IMG/VR virus record: IMGVR_UViG_3300009024_000013
Location: 1-61,090 of that record
Strand: one strand, 5' to 3'
DNA: 61,090 bases
Source of the DNA: a virus
The notes under the pieces are model-generated. The model did not search any database. It saw only the letters and a list, made by a program, of their open reading frames with translations, and was not told where the DNA came from. Made by a program: the position numbers and the translations under genes. Each line of letters starts with the position of its first letter. Positions within the stretch are counted from its first letter, which is position 1. Below, piece by piece: positions 48,121 through 56,897 of this stretch.

Positions 48121-48546
48121 ATGGTTAAAGGTTACACAGATTACTTAAAAGAAAATTGCGGATATAATGGAGAAGAAACAAAAGCTGAAATAGCACCGTT
48201 AGAGATATTTAGCAAAATAGCAAATTCTTTACCTGTAAAACAGGACACTTGCCCTAGTTGTTCTAGATTTCCAGAAGAATGTGGATGCAAAGGAAATTGT
48301 GGAAACTGCAATGAACAAAATGGAAACTGCGATTGTAGCCTTAACCAAGATATTTCTATAGGAGACATGGTTAGAAACGTTAACCAGAGCTGTCCTCAAT
48401 TTAAGTCAATGGGTAGAGTAGTAGATATGCCAAATAATAATTCTGTTACATACACAGTAGTTAGACCAGGTGGTGATTCTTCAATAGGACAACTACTAAA
48501 TAAAACAAGAGATCAGATAACGATAGACGAAAAATATAGAATGTAA
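48121..48546 (+). CDS. Tagged cysteine-rich putative packaged protein
   Basis: A 141-residue protein starting MVKGYTDYLKE (signature, cut after LKE). Residues about 42-73 hold ten Cys in close pairs (CPSCSRFPEECGCKGNC, then GNCNEQNGNCDC), which could bind two or more zinc ions. A beta-rich end follows (GRVVDMPNNNSVTYTVV...). No known family; a packaged metal-binding or redox protein is possible. Confidence 0.55.
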   Translation: MVKGYTDYLKENCGYNGEETKAEIAPLEIFSKIANSLPVKQDTCPSCSRFPEECGCKGNCGNCNEQNGNCDCSLNQDISIGDMVRNVNQSCPQFKSMGRVVDMPNNNSVTYTVVRPGGDSSIGQLLNKTRDQITIDEKYRM

Positions 48547-48605
48547 ACTATAAAAACTCTATCTATATTTTTTTGTTAGATATATAATAAAAAGATACTA
48601 GACAC

Positions 48606-50621
48606 ATGGCAAAATTTCCAGGTTTAAATATAGGAAAAGACTCAGATATAGGCAATCTAATGTCTAAGAATATTTTAGGAGGGAAATCTTTTGATAAATT
48701 TAGAACCGGAGGAAACGGAACAGCCGGTGATAGTTTACTCTTAATGCAAGAAGAAGAGTTATCTACAGAAAGTGCAGGTGTAATAGGCAATACTGAGGGA
48801 GAATCAATAAAAGCAGCGCCTTCAAGATTTAATCCGTTTAATGTTTTTAGATATAGACAATTTGGACTAGCGCAAGGCGCATATGACTTAAAAAAGCATT
48901 CTGATACTAACCTTTACGGAGCAAGTGAAGGATTAACTAAGGCCAAGGAGGGAAATATATTTAATCAGGCCTTTAATTACATTAGCAATGTACCTATTAA
49001 TAAAGAAGATGATCTACAGCCTATTTCAGCTGGGGAATATCAAAAAACAGTAAGAAACCCAACAGCTGCTCAAATAATAGAACATTCTAGGAATATAGAT
49101 AATTCCAATATTCTTGGACCCACTCCTTTTGCGTATAACGACTTTATATTTTGTACACATTACGGTAAAATACCTAATAACAGATTAGTTGCTCTTAGGA
49201 GATATCCACAGCCTGTGGAAGATAGTTTAATAAATCCAAACGGGACAAGTGATGAGATTAAAGTTCCATTAGCACAAGCTCTTGCATATTACGGAGAAGG
49301 TACCGGTAACGACATAAATACTATTTTACCTATGGGATGGGATATGAAATGGATAGAAAAAGAAGCTAATGTACAAGACATTACGGGAAATGAAATCCTA
49401 GTAGATGATGTAATAGCAGGAGCCGGAGTAGAAGACGAAACTATTCAAAAAAGTATTAGAGCAGGGGTTGCTAGTCAAAGGGGAAATCTAGGAGCTCTTG
49501 AAGTTGCTGGATATGATAAGAAATTACAAGATTATATTAAAGGCGCGTATAAAAGCGACGGTCCTTATTGGAACAGGGTACTTGGACCAGTTAACGTTAT
49601 CAATAAAAATAGAATGAGAGATAGGGGAATGGGAAGTAGTATGTTTAACACAACCATAAAGGTTAAATTTAGTTATACTCTTAGATCTTTTAATTTTATT
49701 AATCCCAGGATAGCATTTCTTGATATGTTAAGTAATATATTGACTCTTACATATAATACTGCTCCTTTTTGGGGAGGTGGATATCGTTACTTTAAAAATC
49801 CAGGTGTAACTATTTCCAGTGCAGGTAGTGAATTAATAGAACAAGGTAGGGTAATTGAGGGTATAGCATTGACTTTAAATGAATGGCTAAAAACAGCAAC
49901 CGGAGCAACTAAACAATTACTAAATCAAGTAGCAAATGTTTTTGAAGCAGAAACTGGTGGAACAAAAAGTGAAGCAGATGACGCTGATCTTAAATTAAGA
50001 GACGCAAGTGGAAAAATTACAAAACAAGGAAAAGCAATTTTCAACGTACTTGCAGCTGGAAGGGCCTCTGCACTAATGCAAGCTCCTTTGAGTTATAGGT
50101 CTTTGTTAGAAGGTCGACCTGTTGGGGAATGGCATATGACTATAGGAAATCCATTAGATCCAATGGCAGTAATGGGTAATCTAGTATGTACTAATTGTGA
50201 TATGAAGTTTAGTAATGAACTTGGAGCTGATGATTTTCCAAAATCAGTTGATTTTACAGTAACCCTTCAACACGGAAGACCTAGAGCAAAACAAGACATA
50301 GAAAGTATGTTTAATTTAGGCGGAGGCCCAATGTCATTTAGTAAACTTAAACCTCCTTCTTCTACTAAAAATACATTTGCAACAGAACCCAAAGACTTGG
50401 GTAAAGGTAAAAGACAAGCCGGAGGGGTTTCCGGTGAATCAGGAGCAGGTAATATAGCAAACATGGATGAAATTAACACAACTGCTAAGCAATCGGATGT
50501 AGATGATTCAGTAGCAGGAGATGGAATAAACATATATAGAGGCAGGGTTACTACACATTATGGTAAAGTATATGGAGCTTCGTCTATGTTAGAAGACTAC
50601 ATATCAAAAACAGCAACTTAA
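48606..50621 (+). CDS. Large baseplate or tail-tube-associated structural protein
   Basis: A 671-residue protein that starts the baseplate cluster. The region about 330-370 (TTIKVKFSYTLRSFNFINPRIAFLDMLSNILTLTYN) and the C-terminal LLEGRPVGEWHMTIGNPLDPMAVMGNLVCTNCDMKF...FTVTLQHGRPRAKQDIESMF look like tube-like beta folds that join hub to tube, as in T4 gp48/gp54. A similar Cys-containing block is in the gene at 52679. It does not carry the targeting signature. The specific T4 equivalent is uncertain. Confidence 0.5.
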   Translation: MAKFPGLNIGKDSDIGNLMSKNILGGKSFDKFRTGGNGTAGDSLLLMQEEELSTESAGVIGNTEGESIKAAPSRFNPFNVFRYRQFGLAQGAYDLKKHSDTNLYGASEGLTKAKEGNIFNQAFNYISNVPINKEDDLQPISAGEYQKTVRNPTAAQIIEHSRNIDNSNILGPTPFAYNDFIFCTHYGKIPNNRLVALRRYPQPVEDSLINPNGTSDEIKVPLAQALAYYGEGTGNDINTILPMGWDMKWIEKEANVQDITGNEILVDDVIAGAGVEDETIQKSIRAGVASQRGNLGALEVAGYDKKLQDYIKGAYKSDGPYWNRVLGPVNVINKNRMRDRGMGSSMFNTTIKVKFSYTLRSFNFINPRIAFLDMLSNILTLTYNTAPFWGGGYRYFKNPGVTISSAGSELIEQGRVIEGIALTLNEWLKTATGATKQLLNQVANVFEAETGGTKSEADDADLKLRDASGKITKQGKAIFNVLAAGRASALMQAPLSYRSLLEGRPVGEWHMTIGNPLDPMAVMGNLVCTNCDMKFSNELGADDFPKSVDFTVTLQHGRPRAKQDIESMFNLGGGPMSFSKLKPPSSTKNTFATEPKDLGKGKRQAGGVSGESGAGNIANMDEINTTAKQSDVDDSVAGDGINIYRGRVTTHYGKVYGASSMLEDYISKTAT

Positions 50622-50623
50622 TA

Positions 50624-51223
50624 ATGATAATATTACGGACCTTAATAAACAAATACAGCAGCAAAAAGAAAAACGGAGACGTTTTCCCAGACTTGACTAG
50701 AAGCTCAATAGATGCTAATAAAAAAAGTGCGCTTAGATCATCTAGAACCTTTATAGTAGATAAAGATACTGTGATGAGACCTGACCTCGCCGCTGTTGCT
50801 TTATATAATGATCAAGGTATGTTAGATGTACTCTTAAAATATAATAGCGTATCTAACCCTTTTTCTTTATATGAAGGTCAGATATTATATGTACCTGCAA
50901 TTGATGATTTAAACGATATAATAAAGGCACCTAGTAGGATAGAAGATATAGGTAATGTAGAAATAACAGAAGTAGAATCTATTTTTATAAATCCAAAAAA
51001 TAATCAGGATAAGAAAAGACTTGAACTACTTAAAAAGCAAAATAGAGGTGGAGAAGTATTACCGAGTAATGTAAACAGAAAAGGTGATAAAAATATAAAG
51101 ATAAAAGATGGAAAAATAATATTTGGAGAAGACGTAACTTCTATAAATAGAAATGAATGTCCAGAACCAATATCCAGAGCAAATCTTAAAAAAGCACTAA
51201 TTAAAAATAACCTATTTGGATAA
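50624..51223 (+). CDS. Baseplate wedge protein, gp53-like
   Basis: A 199-residue protein. FIVDKDTVMRPDLAAVALYNDQGMLDVLLKYNSVSNPFSLYEGQILYVPA resembles the LysM-like fold of T4 gp53: 'R.DLIA...YG...W...L..N.I.NPF.L..G..L.IP'. gp53 binds neighbouring wedges in the T4 baseplate. It lies between the large tube-associated gene and the gp27-like hub gene, with stop-start contacts on both sides. Confidence 0.7.
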   Translation: MIILRTLINKYSSKKKNGDVFPDLTRSSIDANKKSALRSSRTFIVDKDTVMRPDLAAVALYNDQGMLDVLLKYNSVSNPFSLYEGQILYVPAIDDLNDIIKAPSRIEDIGNVEITEVESIFINPKNNQDKKRLELLKKQNRGGEVLPSNVNRKGDKNIKIKDGKIIFGEDVTSINRNECPEPISRANLKKALIKNNLFG

Positions 51224-52668
51224 TGGGGTTTAAACACGTTTTAAAATCTGCACTTAGTCCAAATATTCCATTAAAAGAAATGGCGATGTGGAACGACAGT
51301 GATGAAGGAAGCGCTCCTAGTGGAAAACACATCAAACGAAACAAAAATGATACTACAGCAAGTAACAAGGAATCAACTGGTAATAATAAACCGTTTATTC
51401 AAATAAACGACTTTAACGTAGATTCTGAAGACATAGATACTCTTGTAATAGACGAAACTGGTTTTTTACCAAAAATAACTTTAGTGTATGAAGATAGTAA
51501 AGGTTGGTTTTCTCCTGTTCAATTTCCTAATAAAAACCCAATACTAAGTTTATATGTAAAGTCTACTCATGAAAAAATGAAGCCTATTAGAAATGACTAC
51601 ATTATAACTAGTATTAAAGGTAATGAAACTAAGATAATAAAAGGTGAATTATTTATACCTGAAATATATACAAACGTATCTAGAAGTTATAGCAACCTTA
51701 CTTCAAAAGATTGTCTATATCAAGTATGTGAAGAATTAGGATTAGGCTTTCAATCTAACGAAACAACTCCTAATGATGTTATGAATTGGATCAATCCAAA
51801 TTGGAACTCTGAAAAATTTATTAAACATGTAGCAAAACATTCTTACCAGAATGATCAATCCTTTTTTCACGTATTTATAGATAAGTATTATCATTTAAAT
51901 TATGTAGAAGCAAACATACAACTAGAACAGGATGGAGAATTTGATAACACTATATTTGCCGGTGGCCAGAGTTATAACATATCTCAAAAATTACAAGCTG
52001 AAGCGGAAAAACAAGTAGAAGCTGTTCCCATGGGACTTATAGAAAATCCTAGAATAACAGAAGGTATTAATAATATAAAGGAAAGACATTTGATTACTGA
52101 AAATGGGGAAATATTAGTAAACGAAGGTTTTAAAAAAAGAGTATATTATTACGATACTACATTACAAGAGGAGGATCCTATGGATAAGTTAGTTGATTTT
52201 TATGTTAAACCTATAGAATCTAACATAACAAAGGGTAGAAAAAGAGACCTTTCTCCAATTAATGAAAGTTTAAAAAATACAGAATCTAGAGAATGGATTA
52301 ATATACAATATCCAAATACTCACAAAAATTTTGTAGCCGCAGACGCTATTAATTCTCACAACATATCAGAATTAAATAAAATAAAATTAAAGACGATAAC
52401 CGACGGTGTAAATTATAATACCACCAGAGGAATGCGAGTTCCCGTAGGTATATATGAAACAGACGTAGATCAAGAATATTCAAAATCATGGGATCCTACG
52501 CAAAATGAACAAGAACCTACGCAAACTATGAAAGGCTCATTATACAATGAGTTTTTATCAGGTATATATTACTCAATAGGAAATAAACATACTTATGAAA
52601 AAGGTGGAAGTTTTAAAACAGAGTTGTTGCTATCTAAAAGAGATTGGATTCCAAATCCTACGAAATAA
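51223..52668 (+). CDS. Baseplate hub protein (gp27/VgrG-N-like)
   Basis: A 481-residue protein. The N-terminal part (PFIQINDFNVDSEDIDTLVIDETGFLPKITLVYEDSKGWF...) and the hallmark end GSFKTELLLSKRDWIPNP fit the gpD/gp27/VgrG-N hub fold that makes the trimeric ring above the spike. Its position two genes before the spike gene supports this. It overlaps the gp53-like stop by one base. Confidence 0.7.
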   Translation: MGFKHVLKSALSPNIPLKEMAMWNDSDEGSAPSGKHIKRNKNDTTASNKESTGNNKPFIQINDFNVDSEDIDTLVIDETGFLPKITLVYEDSKGWFSPVQFPNKNPILSLYVKSTHEKMKPIRNDYIITSIKGNETKIIKGELFIPEIYTNVSRSYSNLTSKDCLYQVCEELGLGFQSNETTPNDVMNWINPNWNSEKFIKHVAKHSYQNDQSFFHVFIDKYYHLNYVEANIQLEQDGEFDNTIFAGGQSYNISQKLQAEAEKQVEAVPMGLIENPRITEGINNIKERHLITENGEILVNEGFKKRVYYYDTTLQEEDPMDKLVDFYVKPIESNITKGRKRDLSPINESLKNTESREWINIQYPNTHKNFVAADAINSHNISELNKIKLKTITDGVNYNTTRGMRVPVGIYETDVDQEYSKSWDPTQNEQEPTQTMKGSLYNEFLSGIYYSIGNKHTYEKGGSFKTELLLSKRDWIPNPTK

Positions 52669-52678
52669 ATATTAATAT

Positions 52679-53806
52679 ATGCCAGTAAATTTTTTAAATA
52701 CAGAAAGACACCTTAGTAATTTCAGAAAGGGAATAGTTAGAGATCAATTTGATGAACCTACTTACTTAACTTTTTCTTTAGACTTTACCTTTGATGATAT
52801 GTATAGAAACGATGACTTTTTAGCGATAAGTCCACTATTCAATGTTGCTGAGGGTAAAAGTCAAAGCGCAATAAATTATTTGATACAGAGAGGTCATACT
52901 GACAAAGCTAATCAACTATCTATTTTTTCTAAATTATTAAAGTATTTAAGGGACGATACTCCATGGTATTTTCAAGAAGTGGTAGGTTTAAATGCACTTT
53001 GGCAAAAAGCTACTAATATGGCAGAACCTATGAAAGGAGGTGAAATAACTGTAAAAACACTAGAAGCAGTTGATTTAAGAATGACAGAATTAGCTGATTT
53101 ATATAGAAATGCAGTATATGATAAACAATATATGAGAGAACGAGTTCCAGATAATCTAAGATGGTTCTCAATGGATATATGGGTAGCTGAATTTAGAAAC
53201 TTAAGAAACGTATTACCTTCTTTAGTTAACCTAGGAGCCGGAATAAATATCGGAGGCCCTAATTTAGCGGGAGCACTAGGAGCAGGTAATAACCTAGGAA
53301 ATGTATTAGATAACTTTGGTTATGTTAAAATGAAATGTAGACAATGTGAATTTGATTTTTCAGATTCATTTCCGGGAGGACCTTCAATGTCTATTGGCGG
53401 AAATAAGCAACCGGAAGCAAATCAATTTAAGATAAAAATAGGATGGATGGAAGAAGAAAACCACTACTCATCAGGAAGTGCTACTTATGATGACGCAACA
53501 TCGGCTAAAACAAGAGGAAGCAACACATGGGATAAAGCGGGTCTTGGAGCAAATTTAGATTCATTAGGAGGATTTTTAACAGGATTACCTATAATTGGAA
53601 ATAAAGCAAGCACTATTGGTGGAAAAGCATCTGAAGGAATTTCATCAGTTTTAAACACTCCAAATAAACTAATCAGTCAAGGTATAAGTGAATTAAGCCA
53701 ATTAGTAGATCAAGGTAATTTAGGAATAACAAATGTAGTAGGTTATGAATCGCAAGAAGGAAGAACTGCGCCTAGAAATACTGCAGTTCCTAAAAAACCT
53801 CTTTAA
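52679..53806 (+). CDS. Tail tube- or hub-associated structural protein
   Basis: A 375-residue protein between the hub and spike genes. The segment LTFSLDFTFDD with later YVKMKCRQCEFDFSDSFPGG and QFKIKIGWMEEENHY suggests a tube-like beta-barrel interrupted by a helical insertion. The Cys-containing block echoes VCTNCDMKFSNELGAD in the 671-residue protein, hinting at a common fold. The C-terminal 100 residues are Gly/Ser-rich and low complexity. It could be a tube initiator like T4 gp48/gp54. Confidence 0.5.
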   Translation: MPVNFLNTERHLSNFRKGIVRDQFDEPTYLTFSLDFTFDDMYRNDDFLAISPLFNVAEGKSQSAINYLIQRGHTDKANQLSIFSKLLKYLRDDTPWYFQEVVGLNALWQKATNMAEPMKGGEITVKTLEAVDLRMTELADLYRNAVYDKQYMRERVPDNLRWFSMDIWVAEFRNLRNVLPSLVNLGAGINIGGPNLAGALGAGNNLGNVLDNFGYVKMKCRQCEFDFSDSFPGGPSMSIGGNKQPEANQFKIKIGWMEEENHYSSGSATYDDATSAKTRGSNTWDKAGLGANLDSLGGFLTGLPIIGNKASTIGGKASEGISSVLNTPNKLISQGISELSQLVDQGNLGITNVVGYESQEGRTAPRNTAVPKKPL

Positions 53807-53827
53807 AAGAAATTGTAAAATATAAAC

Positions 53828-54598
53828 ATGGAAAGTAACTTAATAGATAAACAATTTCTAGGAACGGTTGAAGATTCAAGAGACCCTAATTTTGAAGGTA
53901 GATGTAAAGTTAGAGTATTTGGAATACATGGAGAAGCAATACCTATAGAAGATTTACCATGGTCATATCCAAAACAAAAACCACTGTATTTTGGAAAAGA
54001 TGGAAAAGCAGGATCGGTATCTATACCTAAGGACGGCTCTGTTGTAGCGATTAGGTTCGATAATGGAAATATATATTCACCTGAATATTATGCAATACAG
54101 GAGCTCGCAGATGATATTAAGGAAGAGCTTCAAAAAGAAGGAGAATATCACGGTTCTCACTTTTTACTTTTTGATGGAGATGAAGAATTGAAATTTTGGT
54201 TTACTAAAGAGAAAGGTATAACCATGCAACTAAAGGGTTCTAGGTTAAATATTGGCCAAGATAAAACAATTACCATAGAACACGCTGAAACACAGTCAGT
54301 GATAGAACTAAAAGGAACTGAAATAAACATAACAGCTGATAGTAAGATAATAGCTACATCTACTAGTAAAATAGAACTTAACTCTAACGACATACATGTA
54401 AATGGAAATAACGTGGTTGTTGGTCCAAATAAACCGCTAGCTCAACCTGCTGTTTTAGGAACTTCCCTATCTACTGCATTAACTACTTTAGCCGGCGTAA
54501 TAGATTCAAAATGGCCTCCAACTCCTGGAGCAACAGTTGCTTCAATAACACAGCTGCAACAAACTTTTTTATCTAAATCTACTAAGATAACTCCTTAA
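53828..54598 (+). CDS. Tail spike/needle protein (gp5/gpV-like, no lysozyme)
   Basis: A 256-residue protein. It has an N-terminal OB-fold (LGTVEDSRDPNFEGRCKVRVFGIHG...SVSIPKDGSVVAIRFDNGN) and a repetitive beta-helix region of short strands (about 110-195; ITMQLKGSRLNIGQDKTITIEH..VIELKGTEINITADSKII), which form the central membrane-piercing needle. The T4 lysozyme domain is missing; lysis of wall may be supplied elsewhere. It ends the plus-strand structural run and overlaps the convergent stop by four bases. Confidence 0.8.
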   Translation: MESNLIDKQFLGTVEDSRDPNFEGRCKVRVFGIHGEAIPIEDLPWSYPKQKPLYFGKDGKAGSVSIPKDGSVVAIRFDNGNIYSPEYYAIQELADDIKEELQKEGEYHGSHFLLFDGDEELKFWFTKEKGITMQLKGSRLNIGQDKTITIEHAETQSVIELKGTEINITADSKIIATSTSKIELNSNDIHVNGNNVVVGPNKPLAQPAVLGTSLSTALTTLAGVIDSKWPPTPGATVASITQLQQTFLSKSTKITP

Positions 54599-55203
54599 TT
54601 ATATAGATTTTCTATATGTTCATATCTAAATAAGCTATTTATTTTAGAACAAGGAGTACTTGATACAATATCAAATCCCCTATCTTTAAGATGTTTAAAA
54701 TTTTCTAAAGTTAACTTAAATCTTTTTTCATGCCATTTTTTGTCATTGGAATTACCAATACCGTCTATTGGATTTTTTTTCCAAAAATGACTAGGATTCT
54801 TCCAAATTAAACTAACACCTGCTATATAGAATGTAGTATTTCTTTTATTTAAAATATGCCTATCTAATATGTCTATAGCGGTAGTTACGCAGTCTACGTA
54901 TTTCTTTTTATTAGGACGACTGTATATAGTAGTGTATCCGGGAGGTTTTATATTTATTTTACTACAACCCGTCTGCAGCCAGTCACTTGAAATAATATGA
55001 GTATGCTTTTTTAATTCAGACAACCTGTCTTGATTATTATCTAATTCCAGGAATATTTTAGGATCATGAAAAAAAAGATAATTAGGTATTAATTTAAGCC
55101 ATGCTCTGTTTGTTCCAACTTTTATAATGTTAGGTTGTATTTTTGAAAAATCAATGCTATTTACATTTGAATCATTTCCTATTAGTAATACTTTATTTTT
55201 CAT
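54595..55203 (-). CDS. Glycan-region protein, glycosyltransferase-like
   Basis: A 202-residue protein. The start KNKVLLIGNDSNVNSIDFSKIQPNIIKVGTNRAWL resembles sialyltransferase/DUF115-like proteins (a nucleotide-sugar Rossmann fold with 'G.N.....L'), with YVDCVTTAIDILDRH later. Its location beside sialic-acid-type genes supports a glycan role. The function is not certain from sequence. Confidence 0.4.
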   Translation of the reverse strand: MKNKVLLIGNDSNVNSIDFSKIQPNIIKVGTNRAWLKLIPNYLFFHDPKIFLELDNNQDRLSELKKHTHIISSDWLQTGCSKINIKPPGYTTIYSRPNKKKYVDCVTTAIDILDRHILNKRNTTFYIAGVSLIWKNPSHFWKKNPIDGIGNSNDKKWHEKRFKLTLENFKHLKDRGFDIVSSTPCSKINSLFRYEHIENLYN

Positions 55204-55495
55204 TTAACCAATCATAAGAATTAATATTTTTATCATCTATAAAGAGATCATATGCAGGTTTCCCCATTTTTAATTCATGGAATTTTACACCCCATTCGTT
55301 TAATTGACACATTGTTAATATCTTGTGATCAATACCTGTTACAGTTCCTCGAGCAGTCCAAAATATTATAGTATGACCTTTTTCATATAAGGCGTTGACT
55401 TTTTCAACTGCTTCTGGAATAGGATAAGCTGTGTCATATTCCATAGGCTTTTTTAATCTACATATAGTATCATCAATATCAACGTATATTGTCAT
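55193..55495 (-). CDS. HAD-like phosphatase, capsule-type
   Basis: A 100-residue HAD-fold protein. Motif I is VDIDDT (D6 and D8) and motif II is FWTARG; the second half (HELKMGKPAYDLFIDDKNIN) contains the conserved Lys and acidic pair (motif III/IV). Such short enzymes occur in capsule and sugar phosphate pathways. It overlaps the next gene by 11 bases, suggesting translational coupling. Confidence 0.75.
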   Translation of the reverse strand: MTIYVDIDDTICRLKKPMEYDTAYPIPEAVEKVNALYEKGHTIIFWTARGTVTGIDHKILTMCQLNEWGVKFHELKMGKPAYDLFIDDKNINSYDWLNEK

Positions 55496-55528
55496 AGGTT
55501 TAGGATTTTTTATAATTATTATTTGTCA

Positions 55529-56233
55529 TTAATCTCCATAATATTCAGAATATCTAAAGTTTTTACATATCATAGTTGAAACAACTGTTTTATTTTCAGG
55601 TATATTATGTTCTTTCTTAATACTATTATTTATAACTACATTCATTGTTTTGTCATTTAATTGAGACAATATATTTTCATCTAATATTTCTCTAACTAGT
55701 TTATTATCGAAATATATAAATATTCCATGAGGGAACCATTCTACACTATATGTATGAAAATCTTTGCTTGGACATTTCCAGCCCAGCCAATGTTCTTTTG
55801 CTCCAATCATGTAATTATCAGGAGATTTTCCTAGATGAACATTCGTTTGCACTTTCCAGAAATCTCCTAGTAAAGCATTTATATTCCAATTAAAATAGCT
55901 TCCTTTATGATTTGAATATGCTTCGAAAACATCTATCTCAGGGGGCCATGACTCAAAGGCCCACATCCAAAAAGCTGGCCATAAACTAGGTCCCTTTGGA
56001 AGTTTAATATCTATGTCAAATCTACCATGTTTAAATTTAGTTGTACAGTTTATCAAACCTACTCCGAATGGTGAAATTACTCCATCTATTTTTTTAGGGT
56101 TATAGTGTGTCTTTAAGTATAATTCATCATCTATTATTTTAACTGCGCTTTTATCATACCAACATTCTGTTTTTTCAGGGTGCATTAATCCCCATCTTTC
56201 ACCCACTTGCCAATCATAGCCTTGCCATTTCAT
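55529..56233 (-). CDS. GH16 family glycoside hydrolase
   Basis: A 234-residue protein. HGRFDIDIKLPKGPSLWPAFWMW precedes the GH16 active site PPEIDVFEAY (nucleophile E99 and acid/base E104, pattern E-I-D-V-F-E), with HTYSVEWFPHGIFIYFDNKLV following. GH16 enzymes cut beta-glucans, agars and carrageenans. There is no signal peptide, so it may be a virion depolymerase that clears algal or capsular polysaccharide at the host surface, or an intracellular enzyme. It lies next to surface-glycan genes. Confidence 0.85.
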   Translation of the reverse strand: MKWQGYDWQVGERWGLMHPEKTECWYDKSAVKIIDDELYLKTHYNPKKIDGVISPFGVGLINCTTKFKHGRFDIDIKLPKGPSLWPAFWMWAFESWPPEIDVFEAYSNHKGSYFNWNINALLGDFWKVQTNVHLGKSPDNYMIGAKEHWLGWKCPSKDFHTYSVEWFPHGIFIYFDNKLVREILDENILSQLNDKTMNVVINNSIKKEHNIPENKTVVSTMICKNFRYSEYYGD

Positions 56234-56324
56234 AAATTATATTTTTTATATAGTACTGATGTATATTCAATAGGTTTTGTGCACACGCTGATTATGTAAA
56301 AAATAAGAAGGAATAAATAATAAT
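56234..56324. promoter_or_regulatory. Divergent intergenic region with late-like leader
   Basis: A 91-base A/T-rich gap between divergent genes. On the plus strand, GAAGGAATAAATAATA ends next to the start at 56325, resembling the AAATAAATAATA leaders of late genes. No exact TATAAATA or TTAGTATAATA is present. Confidence 0.35.
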
Positions 56325-56897
56325 ATGAAAAACTTAAATATATTAAAAGACTTAGAAGATTATATTAAAAATATGAGAAGCGAGGATAAGAGACATATTG
56401 AACATATGATTTCTTCAAATAATGCACTTTCCTATAAAGATTTTACATATGGGACTACTCCATATGAAACAGCTATAACGCTAATAGATTCAGTTAGTAA
56501 AAAGTACGATAGATTCGTAGTTGTTGGCGCAAGCATAGGGTGGATGAATTTTTACTTTAATGACAAATATCCAGATATAGAAACTTTAGGAATAGATATA
56601 CATAGAGGTAGAATAAGATTTGGAAAATCTCTAATAAAAAAATATAATTTATCTAATATATCATTAGATGTAGATGATTTATATAAATTTGAATTTAAAT
56701 CAACTGACTTAATATGGATGAGTAATTGCTGTTTTGATAAAAATAGTTTTGAAGATATTTTTAATAAGATCATAGGTGAACACCCTGAAATATCTATAAT
56801 ATCATATAAACCCTTCAGTGGAGCTAAATATAAGCGTTACAAGTTACCTGTTAGTTGGATGGAAAATCAACCGTTCTGGGTGTATGATGAGAAATGA
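56325..56897 (+). CDS. DOT1-like SAM-dependent methyltransferase 2
   Basis: A 190-residue protein with the same length and motif order as the DOT1-like enzyme at 1780: YGTTPYE at 42-48, VVVGASIGW at 65-73 (motif I, with the usual DLG replaced by VGA), GIDIHRGR at 89-96 (motif II) and LIWMSNCCFD near 134-143. The altered motif I leaves SAM binding less certain. It overlaps the SET-domain gene by four bases and so belongs to a methylation-related operon. Confidence 0.55.
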   Translation: MKNLNILKDLEDYIKNMRSEDKRHIEHMISSNNALSYKDFTYGTTPYETAITLIDSVSKKYDRFVVVGASIGWMNFYFNDKYPDIETLGIDIHRGRIRFGKSLIKKYNLSNISLDVDDLYKFEFKSTDLIWMSNCCFDKNSFEDIFNKIIGEHPEISIISYKPFSGAKYKRYKLPVSWMENQPFWVYDEK

